Source: Bacillus sp. OxB-1
GTDB lineage: Bacteria > Bacillota > Bacilli > Bacillales_A > Planococcaceae
Assembly (NCBI RefSeq): GCF_000829195.1
Contig: NZ_AP013294.1
Coordinates: 2,863,001 to 2,927,000, forward strand
Reading direction: 5' to 3'
Length of the DNA: 64,000 nucleotides
Of this stretch, positions 41,928 through 49,686 are shown in pieces. Numbering within the stretch: position 1 is the stretch's first letter; the number at the start of each line of letters is the position of its first letter. Below the pieces are notes generated by a model. It did no database searches and was not told the origin of the DNA. It was given only the letters and a program-made list of their open reading frames with translations. Made by a program: the position numbers and the translations under genes.

Positions 41928-42791
41928 CTAGAATCCGTAGTCGTATTTGTGTTCGTCTTGCTTCGGTTGCTTGACTTTGAAAGGATGAACCGTCCCGGGT
42001 TTCATCTGTTGCGCCTCCTCTCGAGCCTTTTTAGCAGCGATAACCTTGTCGAATTGGTCGCCAATGTATTTCTCGCAATAACCAAATGCTTTTATAGCAC
42101 CATTTGGTTGACGCTCCCTGTATTCCGCAAAACATTGATCAAGCAATTCGATTGTTTGTGGTAACGGTATACCACGGGCGACAATCCGGGCGATTGCTTC
42201 GTAATCTTTCACGGTTGGCCGACTCTCTCGACCTTCATGGATCAATCTCAAATCACAAAATCGATCGGCAATCACATCGACTGGATCGCCACTTTGAGTA
42301 GTAGTAGTAATATCTTGATTAACCTTAATACCATAGTTCTTATTGTTCTGATGCTGTTCCGTTGCCGTTCCGTTGCCGTTCTTTTGCTGTTCTGTAGGTG
42401 TTCTTTTGCTGTTCTGTCCTTCTGCTATTTCGTCCTTTTTATACGCTTCAAACCCTTGGTAATGCTGATAATTAACAACTGTGAAGAGTGTTCCGAGCTT
42501 CGTTTCCTCAATCTCCAAAGCCCCCTCTTTCACAAGGTCATCAATTTTACTTTTTATGGTGTTGAGAGAGTAATATTTCTCGGCATTCTTTTCGACATAT
42601 AGAAGATCTTCTCGGATGTTTCGATAGGATCGAAGATATTGCCCCCGACCAATGTGAATGCCGCCTTTTGTTACTCCTCGATCTGAGAAGACGGCATTTC
42701 CGACGATGTAGAAGAAAATCCTGAACTTCGCTACGTCTTGCCATATTTCGTGACCGAATATTTCTCTCGACATCAGAAATGCGCCGCTCAT
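41928..42791 (-). CDS. DnaD-like replication initiation protein
   Basis: The 287 aa protein starts with a winged-helix replisome organiser domain (IWQDVAKFRIFFYIVGNAVF, IHIGRGQYLRSYRNIREDLL) and has a linker followed by a small C-terminal domain. It is expected to melt the phage origin and recruit the loader encoded downstream. A repeat cluster inside the gene (42361-42417) may be the origin. Confidence 0.88.
   Translation of the reverse strand: MSGAFLMSREIFGHEIWQDVAKFRIFFYIVGNAVFSDRGVTKGGIHIGRGQYLRSYRNIREDLLYVEKNAEKYYSLNTIKSKIDDLVKEGALEIEETKLGTLFTVVNYQHYQGFEAYKKDEIAEGQNSKRTPTEQQKNGNGTATEQHQNNKNYGIKVNQDITTTTQSGDPVDVIADRFCDLRLIHEGRESRPTVKDYEAIARIVARGIPLPQTIELLDQCFAEYRERQPNGAIKAFGYCEKYIGDQFDKVIAAKKAREEAQQMKPGTVHPFKVKQPKQDEHKYDYGF
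42355..42417. repeat. Iteron-like repeats inside the initiator gene (candidate origin)
   Basis: GTTCTTTTGCTGTTCTGT occurs twice (42378-42395 and 42400-42417, 22 bp period), preceded by related units GTTCCGTTGCC / GTTCCGTTGCC (42355-42377). The repeats code for the Gln/Asn/Thr-rich linker of the initiator. Origins inside the initiator gene are known for lambda O and many Gram-positive phages. Confidence 0.65.
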
Positions 42792-42829
42792 TATTTCACC
42801 TCATTTGTAGAGTGGAGGGGCTTACCCCC

Positions 42830-43630
42830 TCACACCAATTCACCGATCTCAATGGTGTCCTTCAGTTGCTTCGTCCCCCGACAATAAGCGCATTTCTCGC
42901 ATCGAGAGGGTTCCGCATCCCCAGCTTTAAGTGCCTTGAATTGCTCTATCAAATGTTCTACGAAATCCAACTCGAATTGGTACCTCGAATCATCAAAGTG
43001 TAGTACCGCTTTATCCGGTGGATCTTCTTTCGTAACTGCAACAATATATGGAGAGTAGTAGAATCCCGTGTTTTGATGGATGATCTCCCGATACACCGCC
43101 ATCTGGAGCACGTAATCCCACGCTTCAACGAACGATACATACTTCTGATACTTGTCCGACCAAAGCCGCTGTGACAGGCTTCTGGTAGTCTTTAGATCTG
43201 TGAATGTGTTTCGTTGATGATTGATGGAATCAATTTTCGCTTTCCACGGAACTCCGAACATTTCGGCTGTTAGGATGATTTCCTTTTCGCCTTCCATGGC
43301 GAACATGGCGAATTTATCGTTCTTCAGTGCTTCAATCATGAGATCCGCTTGTTCAAATTCGGCGTATTTCCCACCGCGCTTCTTGAAGATTAGTTCCGCA
43401 TTTTCTTCGACCAATTCTGCGAACGCTGTCTCACTTTCAAACGCCGCATGCGTGTATGATCCGACGAGCAAAGCGTTTCCGTATGATTCTTCAAAACCAC
43501 CGTTAATCTTCGCTACTGCCTTCGCCTGGCACTCATTGAAATCTTTGAACTGGGAAACCGAGAAGTACTCTCGGTTCGCCTCAGTAGAGTGGTAATTCTC
43601 CTGCGTCAGAAGGAATTGGGTCCTTGTCAT
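42830..43630 (-). CDS. RecE-like PD-(D/E)xK exonuclease
   Basis: The 266 aa protein has a PD-(D/E)xK core: GSYTHAAFE (about residue 57), VPWKAKIDSIN and TFTDLKTTRS (D...D-x-K, about 132-150) and YVLQMAVYREII, and C-terminal cysteines CEKCAYC that may hold an iron-sulfur or zinc site. It fits the exonuclease VIII-type family used for phage recombination. It overlaps its likely partner gene by 50 bp. Confidence 0.85.
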   Translation of the reverse strand: MTRTQFLLTQENYHSTEANREYFSVSQFKDFNECQAKAVAKINGGFEESYGNALLVGSYTHAAFESETAFAELVEENAELIFKKRGGKYAEFEQADLMIEALKNDKFAMFAMEGEKEIILTAEMFGVPWKAKIDSINHQRNTFTDLKTTRSLSQRLWSDKYQKYVSFVEAWDYVLQMAVYREIIHQNTGFYYSPYIVAVTKEDPPDKAVLHFDDSRYQFELDFVEHLIEQFKALKAGDAEPSRCEKCAYCRGTKQLKDTIEIGELV

Positions 43631-44507
43631 CTACCTTCCCCCCTTCCTCGACCGGGTCAGCTTTCGGTTCTTCCGGAGCAGCCTTCGCCTCTTTCGGCTT
43701 CTCCTCTTCCTTGAAGGAATCGGCCAGACCGCTTGATTGTTTCTTCTGCACGTTTTTATCGAAATAATCATCAACTGACGCCATGCCATCTTTCAGGCTA
43801 TTGATGATTGATTTTGCATTCACCAAGTCAATTTCTGTGAACGAATCGGCGTTATAACCGAAACGGTCCTCAATCATTTCCTGCGTCACGCTATATGTTT
43901 CTTTAAAATAATTGAGCATCTTGGCAACCCGGTCGCGCAGGGGTTCAGGGGAAGCACCTGCCAACGTTTTCTGGCATTGTTCGGTCGCTTTTTCGATAAT
44001 ATCCCCTGGGATGATGCCAAGGATGCAGCTCCGCACCCTTCGCGCCCCTTGGTTGGCAACCATTTCGTATATGTCCCGTGGGTCCGTCAGCTTCTTTAAT
44101 TGCCCGCCTGCCTGGCGACTGTGCTTCACTGAAAACACTTTGGTTTGCCGCGTGTTCGTCTCCAGGTCCCAAGCGTAGGCCATTACCGTGGATTCTCCTT
44201 CGCGTTGCTCCAGTTCCTTGATGCCAAAATCGATATTCCCCCAGTTCTGTGCAACCACTTCGGCCAATCGGATAGATGGGCCCGCTACTTTCGTTCCCCC
44301 GCGAGGGTATTGGTAAATCGCTGTTTCCGCTAGTGATGGTCGTTTGCAGGCGTCCATGATTCGCTGCTCTGATTGGTAAACGTTACGCGGAAACTGTTTT
44401 GCAAGGAAGATGGCCCCTTTGACCTCTTCCATTTCACGTGAAGCTGTAGCTTGTCCAAGGACGTTCCCTTGCTGATTCTGCTGATATTGCATGGATAGTT
44501 CAGACAT
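43581..44507 (-). CDS. Putative recombination partner protein (RecT-position)
   Basis: The protein of about 308 aa (MSELSMQYQQNQQGNVLGQA) contains YPRGGTKVAGPSIRLAEVVA, NWGNIDFGIKELEQ and DPRDIYEMVANQGARRVRSC, a conserved phage family I have seen only as unnamed proteins. It lies directly upstream of the RecE-like nuclease, where a single-strand annealing protein is expected, and ends in an acidic/Pro tail. Annealing activity is inferred from position only. Confidence 0.6.
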   Translation of the reverse strand: MSELSMQYQQNQQGNVLGQATASREMEEVKGAIFLAKQFPRNVYQSEQRIMDACKRPSLAETAIYQYPRGGTKVAGPSIRLAEVVAQNWGNIDFGIKELEQREGESTVMAYAWDLETNTRQTKVFSVKHSRQAGGQLKKLTDPRDIYEMVANQGARRVRSCILGIIPGDIIEKATEQCQKTLAGASPEPLRDRVAKMLNYFKETYSVTQEMIEDRFGYNADSFTEIDLVNAKSIINSLKDGMASVDDYFDKNVQKKQSSGLADSFKEEEKPKEAKAAPEEPKADPVEEGGKVDDKDPIPSDAGELPLY

Positions 44508-44528
44508 GTTTATTTCCTCCCATATTTG

Positions 44529-44588
44529 TGATAGAATCGATTCAAAGATATTTTTTCGTGGGACCACTTTGCAGAGTGGTCTTTTTTA
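44529..44588 (+). ncRNA. Short plus-strand promoter-terminator unit (2)
   Basis: An extended -10 (TGATAGAAT, 44529-44537) is followed by a 7 bp hairpin (GACCACT TTGCAG AGTGGTC, 44562-44581) and six T. The RNA would be about 45 nt, convergent to the early operon, between the zinc-finger gene and the recombination partner gene. Confidence 0.45.
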
Positions 44589-44792
44589 TTCCGCAATAAC
44601 CAGATTGGCATTACCTTCCTCTAACATTTGGTCCACCAAACACTCCTTGCAGCAGTACGCATATCCAGCTGCTTCGACGAACTCTTCCTTGTAATGAATT
44701 TCGTCTCTGCATCGTGTACAACGACCGTAGACGACCGGTTCCGGGTACGGATAGCCTGTCAACATCGTCCTTTCAATCGCAGGATCCATCAT
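44586..44792 (-). CDS. Small zinc-finger protein
   Basis: The 68 aa protein has CTRCRDEIHYKEEF and CCKECL pairs, a treble-clef-like arrangement. It overlaps the upstream stop (ATATGATGG) and ends at the short plus-strand unit. Confidence 0.7.
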   Translation of the reverse strand: MMDPAIERTMLTGYPYPEPVVYGRCTRCRDEIHYKEEFVEAAGYAYCCKECLVDQMLEEGNANLVIAE

Positions 44793-44950
44793 ATTTCTTC
44801 ACCTCTTTCTATAGCGTTTTCGATTTCAATTTCATGTAATTCATGGACGCAACCATTACAAAGTGTCGGACACCCTGGCTCTTGCCCGGTGTAGCAGCCA
44901 CACTTTTTACAGTAGACGCCTTTCGCAATCAGATCCGCATATTCACCCAT
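44789..44950 (-). CDS. Small zinc-finger protein
   Basis: The 53 aa protein (MGEYADLIAKGVYCKKCGCY) has CKKCGC and CNGC motifs. It was found by reading between the larger genes; start and stop overlap both neighbours, as in the rest of this operon. Confidence 0.68.
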   Translation of the reverse strand: MGEYADLIAKGVYCKKCGCYTGQEPGCPTLCNGCVHELHEIEIENAIERGEEI

Positions 44951-45152
44951 CCGTATCCCCCTCTCCACTCAAAGCATCCTCCAGCTTTCGCAGGAGCCGT
45001 TCTTGCTCCGCGATTCTCCATCTGGAGCCTTCCGAGCCATGCCCAACGGTTTCCAGTGTTTCCGCTGTACTTCTCAACTGTTTGATGTCTTCTTTGACAA
45101 GGAAGATGAGGCCCATAATTTCGTACTCGTCCAGCAACACCTGTCGGTTCAT
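44943..45152 (-). CDS. Coiled-coil early protein
   Basis: The 69 aa protein (MNRQVLLDEYEIMGLIFLVK) is helical with EQERLLRKLEDALSG. The ATG at 45152 overlaps the previous stop; the longer frame to 45215 is unlikely. Confidence 0.62.
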   Translation of the reverse strand: MNRQVLLDEYEIMGLIFLVKEDIKQLRSTAETLETVGHGSEGSRWRIAEQERLLRKLEDALSGEGDTDG

Positions 45153-45274
45153 AACGCCACCACCCATACAATCGCCGTGAGGATGGCCGAGCCGGATATC
45201 ATGCCATAAAACCACCCGGCATCGTGACGCGAGATCTCTTCCTCACCGAAAAAATACATATTCAGTTTTCGCAT
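45149..45274 (-). CDS. 41 aa membrane peptide
   Basis: The peptide (MRKLNMYFFGEEEISRHDAG) ends in one membrane helix (FYGMISGSAILTAIVWVVAL). AAAGGAA precedes the ATG at 45274. Confidence 0.58.
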   Translation of the reverse strand: MRKLNMYFFGEEEISRHDAGWFYGMISGSAILTAIVWVVAL

Positions 45275-45371
45275 TTCACCATTCCTTTCTGTGTTAGGTA
45301 TCGCAAGTGACCGCCGAACAGCTGATAAAAGCCCATTGCCAGCCACTCACGACCTGATGGATTGAATCCCA

Positions 45372-45466
45372 TCAAAGAGCCTGGGAGAATCAGAGTAACC
45401 AGCTCTGAATCAATGGGAGGAAATTATTCAATGGCTCCCAAGCTCTTTGACAGGAGCCAAGGCTCC
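45372..45466 (-). repeat. Long inverted repeat / structured RNA element
   Basis: TCAAAGAGC-x-TGGGAG (45372-45387) pairs with CTCCCAAGCTCTTTGA (45435-45450) over 16 positions; the single mismatch is a G-U pair only on the minus strand. Inside are a 6 bp hairpin (TCAGAG/CTCTGA) and a repeated TCAATGG. A second hairpin GGAGCC-AA-GGCTCC follows at 45453-45466. The 45275-45523 interval has no gene, so a structured leader or processing site in the early mRNA is likely. Confidence 0.6.
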
Positions 45467-45473
45467 GTCAATG

Positions 45474-45540
45474 TGATATAATGAAAATCAAGTCGAACTC
45501 TTTTCCGATTGATGGCGCAAACATCAGTCGGTTTTTTTAT
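45474..45540 (+). ncRNA. Short plus-strand promoter-terminator unit (3)
   Basis: An extended -10 with consensus hexamer (TGATATAAT, 45474-45482) is followed by a 10 bp hairpin (CCGATTGATG / CATCAGTCGG with loop GCGCAAA) and seven T ending near 45537. The RNA would be about 50 nt and overlaps the 3' end of the 45524 gene in antisense. Confidence 0.5.
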
Positions 45541-45802
45541 GTCCAAAATGAATGGATTGTACTTGGATGCCGCCCATCGCCAGTTTCGCCGCTAGAAATT
45601 CCATTTTTCTTTCATCCGACTGCGCGTTTTTCAAACTCCGAATCTTGCTGAATAGTTGGTAGAGAGCAAGTGTCCTATTGATCGCCTTGTCGATGTCGTC
45701 CGTCCAGTTATGCAGCTCCACCTTATTAATTTGATGCTGCGCCATCTTTTTCAGCTCAATGACTTCTTCGATATCTTCTTTTCTGTAGTTTTCTAGTTTC
45801 AT
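45524..45802 (-). CDS. Helical early protein
   Basis: The 92 aa protein (MKLENYRKEDIEEVIELKKM) is all helical. The ATG at 45802 with GGAGGA upstream overlaps the previous stop; the longer frame is spurious. Its 3' end is covered by the plus-strand unit. Function unknown. Confidence 0.68.
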   Translation of the reverse strand: MKLENYRKEDIEEVIELKKMAQHQINKVELHNWTDDIDKAINRTLALYQLFSKIRSLKNAQSDERKMEFLAAKLAMGGIQVQSIHFGHKKTD

Positions 45803-46083
45803 AACAATCCTCCTAATTTGATAAACCCGATGATGCCGGTTCCGGCTGTTGCCAAAATGCTGCTCAAGATTGAAACGCCTTCCATGCCCGCAATAAAAGC
45901 GACTAGCACGTCTTGCGATCCAGTCACCATCGCCCATCTCTGGAAGAGTGACATTGGTGGCTCTTTGACATTGTTTTCGTACTTGGATATGTCCGACTGA
46001 TTGACATGTAATTGGTGCGCCATTTCCTCTTGATTCCAGCCTTTTCTTTCCCGGCAGGCTCTTAAAATTGAACCGTATAACAT
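45799..46083 (-). CDS. XRE-type protein with hydrophobic C-terminus
   Basis: The 94 aa protein has an XRE helix-turn-helix (CRERKGWNQEEMAHQLHVNQ, SDISKYENNVKEPPMS) and a C-terminal hydrophobic, Gly-rich segment (ILSSILATAGTGIIGFIKLG) that could insert in a membrane. This combination recurs in Bacillus phages; its target is unknown. Confidence 0.75.
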   Translation of the reverse strand: MLYGSILRACRERKGWNQEEMAHQLHVNQSDISKYENNVKEPPMSLFQRWAMVTGSQDVLVAFIAGMEGVSILSSILATAGTGIIGFIKLGGLL

Positions 46084-46223
46084 TCCCTCACCCCCTTATT
46101 CCGAATTGGAATACTCTATCTGTTAAGGGTGTTGTATTCTTTAGATGTAGACCTCCAAAACCTCCGCAACAACAACCTCTGAAAAAAGCCTTTCACCTTG
46201 CCGGGGTCCCTCCCCCGGCCCTC

Positions 46224-46955
46224 TTACTCCGCTAGCTTTAAATGCTGCTGACCATTCAATTTTTTTATTTCCAACCGCAGTGCCGTATCTGGCGACCATT
46301 CCTGAATAAAATTCAACGCTTCCTCAAATCGAACTTTTGGCAGTTCGCCGTACCGAGGAATTTCGAAGTAGCCTTTGAACTCTCTCCAAAACTGCGAGAA
46401 TGCTTTCTTGCCGATTTCCTTATAGGCTTTCGCATCTTTACCGCCCAGGCATTCCATGATTTTCCCACGGGCGTTCATGTTGATCCGTTGCTCCTGAGCT
46501 CCGTTGATCCGCATGTGGTCTTTCAGATATTTCACGTCTTGCTCGATTCCATCTACGCGTTCACTCGTCATGATGGAAAGCTTCAAATGTTCGCGGGCTT
46601 GCTGCTCCACTGTCAGTGCGGGTTGTGATTTCGGCTGAGTATAGGTGCCGGTCTTCCTAATGGAGGGAACAACCTCGCCAGTGATCCATTTTCTGAACTT
46701 CCTGGCTTCGGGTTTCCGACTCTCGAGCACAACATCGTAAAGTCCATCTTCATTTACAAACGTTGCTTGCTGGGTTCCACCAGCTGTCTCAAGGGGGTGA
46801 TTTGAAATCACATCCTTGTCCAACCGTCTTTTCACTCCTGCTACTTGATCCAGACCTAAGATTGAGCAAACGTCTTTCAATAAGAAAAGCGGATTGGATT
46901 CATCACCGGCAATTCGCAACTCTTTACCTTCAAAAATCTTCGTAAATTGATTCAT
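46224..46955 (-). CDS. Phage antirepressor (BRO-N plus ORF6C-like)
   Basis: The protein of about 243 aa has an N-terminal BRO domain ([40 protein letters not shown], [20 protein letters not shown]) and a C-terminal ORF6C-like part ([20 protein letters not shown]). Such proteins counter the repressor or control early genes. Start 46955 has GGAGG at good spacing. Confidence 0.88.
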   Translation of the reverse strand: MNQFTKIFEGKELRIAGDESNPLFLLKDVCSILGLDQVAGVKRRLDKDVISNHPLETAGGTQQATFVNEDGLYDVVLESRKPEARKFRKWITGEVVPSIRKTGTYTQPKSQPALTVEQQAREHLKLSIMTSERVDGIEQDVKYLKDHMRINGAQEQRINMNARGKIMECLGGKDAKAYKEIGKKAFSQFWREFKGYFEIPRYGELPKVRFEEALNFIQEWSPDTALRLEIKKLNGQQHLKLAE

Positions 46956-47162
46956 CTTCATTCCTCCTTTGCTTGATGATTCTCATTATAGTTTTCGGTG
47001 AATCGCCATTTATGGATAAATGTTCCTTCCCTTGATTGTTTGTGCGTTCCAATTTACTATGCTTTTGAGAATTTCCGGCATACTTCTTTTCAGGAATCAT
47101 CCCTGTGTTTCAGAAAAAATTCATTTCTGGAAATTACTCTGTGAAGGCTTGTCAAGTACTTT

Positions 47163-47423
47163 TTATAAATCCGGGAATAAAACTTCATATGGTTGCTGGA
47201 AAAGCCTTTCTAAACCTAAAGAAATATTGAGTCCCGGATTCATTCTTCCCAGTTCTAAATGTGAGATTGTCGCTGTTGAACATCCGATTTTCTCTGCCAA
47301 TTGGGCTTGGGTTAAGCCAGCCTTCTTTCGTTCTGCAATCAAACGAACTCTTTTTGTTCCTTTTATATTTTTGTATTCATTAGAATCCAGCCTCGAACGC
47401 TTTGACTTTTTTGTTTGCGCCAT
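47163..47423 (-). CDS. XRE-family regulator
   Basis: The 86 aa protein has a basic N-terminal arm and the helix-turn-helix ERKKAGLTQAQLAEKIGCST / ATISHLELGRMNPG. It is one of three XRE genes in the early right region. The 200 bp after it (46962-47162) show imperfect inverted repeats but no gene. Confidence 0.8.
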   Translation of the reverse strand: MAQTKKSKRSRLDSNEYKNIKGTKRVRLIAERKKAGLTQAQLAEKIGCSTATISHLELGRMNPGLNISLGLERLFQQPYEVLFPDL

Positions 47424-47435
47424 AAGTACTCCCCC

Positions 47436-47726
47436 TCACCCACTGAAGTTGTAAACCAAATCGTAATTGCTCCGCTTCTTGATCCACTCAAGCAGCTGGT
47501 CCGTGACAACCTTGGCGTGGCCAAAATCATGAGTGACTGGGAAGCCTTGGATTTTTGCTGCACGGTACATTGTTGTCTGGCTGACGCCCAAAAGTTCCGC
47601 CGCTTCTTGTAGGGATAGCAAGACTGGAAGCTGACGATCTCGCAATGCCTCGCCGACCGCTTGCCTTACCTCCGCACGGATGACTTCTTTCAAGTCGTTT
47701 ACGTTTGCTAAAGTGATTTCTGACAT
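47436..47726 (-). CDS. Excisionase/MerR-like DNA-binding protein
   Basis: The 96 aa protein carries a winged-helix of the excisionase family: LLSLQEAAELLGVSQTTMYR then HAKVVTDQLLEWIKK. It could be the directionality factor for the integrase or an early regulator. It lies directly after the Cro-like gene. Confidence 0.72.
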   Translation of the reverse strand: MSEITLANVNDLKEVIRAEVRQAVGEALRDRQLPVLLSLQEAAELLGVSQTTMYRAAKIQGFPVTHDFGHAKVVTDQLLEWIKKRSNYDLVYNFSG

Positions 47727-47737
47727 GTTTACACCCC

Positions 47738-47980
47738 CTATCCGACTTCTTTTTCACCCTTTTCCTTTGTATGAGATTCTTGTACTAAATTCTCAAATAA
47801 AAAGAAGAGGTCCTCTTCTAAAATTTTCGATATACGCATTGCTGTTTCTAACGGAGGAGAGATATATCCATTCTCCCAGTTAGCGACTGATTGCTTTCCT
47901 TTATAACCAAGGATTTTTGCCAGTTGTTCTTGGGTTAGTTTTTTCTTTTCGCGAGCTTTAATTAAATTAGCGTTCTTCAT
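47738..47980 (-). CDS. Cro-like repressor
   Basis: The 80 aa XRE protein (MKNANLIKAREKKKLTQEQL, LGYKGKQSVANWENGYISPP) is the first gene of the early leftward operon, divergent from the repressor. It should bind the TACAA-N5-TTGTA operators and favour the lytic path. Confidence 0.85.
   Translation of the reverse strand: MKNANLIKAREKKKLTQEQLAKILGYKGKQSVANWENGYISPPLETAMRISKILEEDLFFLFENLVQESHTKEKGEKEVG
47770..47784. promoter_or_regulatory. Operator-like site inside the cro-like gene
   Basis: TATGAGATTCTTGTA resembles the operators at 48024, 48053 and 48096, with one half-site intact (TTGTA) and the other degenerate. It lies about 240 bp inside the early operon and may be a weak auxiliary site. 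Confidence 0.35.
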
Positions 47981-48015
47981 TTCTTCACCTCCATGTATGA
48001 ACAACTTATACTTTT

Positions 48016-48044
48016 AGTATACATACAAGATTCTTGTACGTCAA
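48016..48044 (-). promoter_or_regulatory. Early promoter (PR-like) with operator in its spacer
   Basis: On the minus strand TTGACG (48044-48039) and TATACT (48021-48016) are 17 bp apart. The spacer is filled by the perfect 15 bp palindrome TACAAGAATCTTGTA, so repressor binding directly occludes the promoter of the cro-like operon. Confidence 0.88.
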
Positions 48045-48110
48045 CAACTAAATACAAATATCTTGTACTTTTATTTAAATCATTTTTAGATGATGTACAA
48101 TATACTTGTA
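48024..48110. promoter_or_regulatory. Three repressor operators TACAA-N5-TTGTA
   Basis: The sites are 48024-48038 (TACAAGATTCTTGTA), 48053-48067 (TACAAATATCTTGTA) and 48096-48110 (TACAATATACTTGTA). All share both half-sites exactly. The first covers the early promoter spacer and the third lies just before the repressor gene, allowing autoregulation. Confidence 0.9.
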
Positions 48111-48135
48111 CGTGCTTATATTAGGGGGAATTGTA

Positions 48136-48561
48136 ATGTTATCCCAGAGATTAAAAAACGCTAGAAACAAAATGAAGCTGACACAAGAAGAGCTTGCGAA
48201 AAAAGTCAACACCACAAAAGGCACCATTAGTAATTACGAAAATGGACATAGCACCCCTTCAAACGAGATGTTGGTCTTATTGTCTGATGCCCTAGAAATA
48301 ACCACCGACTATTTATTGGGCAAAACAACAGATATGAATACGAATAGTAAAGTTACTGTTGCTGGGCAAGAAATAAATCTTTCAGAAGAAGAACTCCAGC
48401 TCTTCAACGAACTCAAAAAACACCCCATCATGTTCCATGACCTAGCATCCGATCCAGAAAAGAAGGTCAAAGAACTGATCAAGCTCTATAAGATGAAGAA
48501 GATGTTCCTGGAAGAAGAGGAAGAAGAGTATGGAGATGGGTTTGGAGAGTTAGAAGATTAA
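48136..48561 (+). CDS. CI-like prophage repressor
   Basis: The 141 aa protein starts MLSQRLKNARNKMKLTQEEL with an XRE helix-turn-helix (KVNTTKGTISNYENG) and has a C-terminal acidic, helical dimerisation part rather than a LexA-type peptidase. The ATG at 48136 follows AGGGGGAA. It is divergent from the cro-like gene. Lack of a self-cleavage domain fits inactivation by the ImmA-like protein or by the antirepressor. Confidence 0.9.
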   Translation: MLSQRLKNARNKMKLTQEELAKKVNTTKGTISNYENGHSTPSNEMLVLLSDALEITTDYLLGKTTDMNTNSKVTVAGQEINLSEEELQLFNELKKHPIMFHDLASDPEKKVKELIKLYKMKKMFLEEEEEEYGDGFGELED

Positions 48562-48562
48562 C

Positions 48563-48590
48563 CGCGGTTTTAGACCGCGTTTATTTTTAT
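48563..48590 (+). terminator. Terminator after the repressor gene
   Basis: CGCGGT TTTAG ACCGCG followed by TTTATTTTT lies just after the repressor stop. Confidence 0.82.
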
Positions 48591-48654
48591 ACATCGAATG
48601 GGAAAATCTCACTAAGTTGTTTTTATGAGACAAATTGATTAGGAGGGGGAAATC

Positions 48655-49674
48655 ATGGGAGGATTTTTTGCAGTAGTTGGATTTTTAACTATTTGGGTTG
48701 GTATTGTTATGTTGGTGATTTCTGTTATTCGAAAGAAACCTAAAAAGAAATGGGGCATCGCAACCGGAATTGGTTTCGTTTTAATGATGATTGGCGGAGC
48801 GCTACTTCCCTCATCAGAAAATGAAGTAGCTTCCGATAAAGAAAAAATTGCAGTTGATAGTCAAAAGGATGAAGAGAAAAAGGACAAAAAGACAGACAAA
48901 CAAGAAAAAGAAGAAGCTGAAAAAGCAAAAAAAGAAGAGGCCAAGAAAAAAGAAGAGGCTGAAAAAAGGCAAAAAGCGCTTCTAAACGTCGAGGGGACTG
49001 TAAAAGCAACGGCTGAACAAGGAAAGATTAAAGTGGCTATAGATACCAATATTCCTGATGGCGGTTTACTAGAAGTGTCACTCATAGATGGTAATTTCAA
49101 TCATAAAAGCGGATTCATTAAAGTGAAAGACGGAAAAGCTGAATTAGCTTTTGACATTCCATCAGATTGGAAACCTGCTCATTTTGCAGCCAGTGCGATG
49201 TTTAGATTTAACCTTGACGAACATCCACAACCAGATGATATCAAAGCCATTTTTGGAGAAACCGGCGACAAAATGACCGGAGATCTTGCATCGGAAAATC
49301 ATTTAGGCGGGAAAAATGCAACATTTAAAACTTCGACAGTTGCCTACCCCAATGAAGAGACTGTGAAAAAAGAACAAGATAAAGCATTTAATGCAGCTAT
49401 TTCTGAAATGAAGGAAATTAGCGGCGGAATCATTGTAGACGTAGGACCACGCCATGGGGAATGGAGTATTGTCAACGTCGTAGTAAGCGATAGTTGGTAT
49501 TATTCAGCTGAACACGAGAAAGAAAGATTTGCCGAACAAATCGGAAATCTAGTTGTTAACCTAGTCAACAATTCGGGTAAGTACGAGGATTTGGTTCAAG
49601 TTTATTTTGTAGACAGTTATGGTGCAGATTTGGCAACACCAAAAATGCTAGGTGGATGGAAAATAGTTAAGTAA
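48655..49674 (+). CDS. Membrane-anchored lysogeny-module protein
   Basis: The 339 aa protein has two N-terminal membrane helices (VVGFLTIWVGIVMLVISVI and GIATGIGFVLMMIGGALL), a highly charged Lys/Glu coiled coil (about residues 65-110) and an extracellular or globular beta domain. Proteins of this plan next to phage repressors may act in superinfection exclusion; I cannot assign a function. A strong ribosome site (AGGAGGGGGA) precedes it. Confidence 0.75.
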   Translation: MGGFFAVVGFLTIWVGIVMLVISVIRKKPKKKWGIATGIGFVLMMIGGALLPSSENEVASDKEKIAVDSQKDEEKKDKKTDKQEKEEAEKAKKEEAKKKEEAEKRQKALLNVEGTVKATAEQGKIKVAIDTNIPDGGLLEVSLIDGNFNHKSGFIKVKDGKAELAFDIPSDWKPAHFAASAMFRFNLDEHPQPDDIKAIFGETGDKMTGDLASENHLGGKNATFKTSTVAYPNEETVKKEQDKAFNAAISEMKEISGGIIVDVGPRHGEWSIVNVVVSDSWYYSAEHEKERFAEQIGNLVVNLVNNSGKYEDLVQVYFVDSYGADLATPKMLGGWKIVK

Positions 49675-49686
49675 GGCCGTGATGTC

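Noticed and set aside
42355..42417. Repeat cluster as a CRISPR array
   Set aside because: Repeat units are too short and have no regular spacers, and they lie within a coding frame.
45447..45482. TTGACA at 45447 as -35 of the third plus-strand unit
   Set aside because: The distance to TATAAT is 24 bp, too long; the extended -10 alone is the better explanation.
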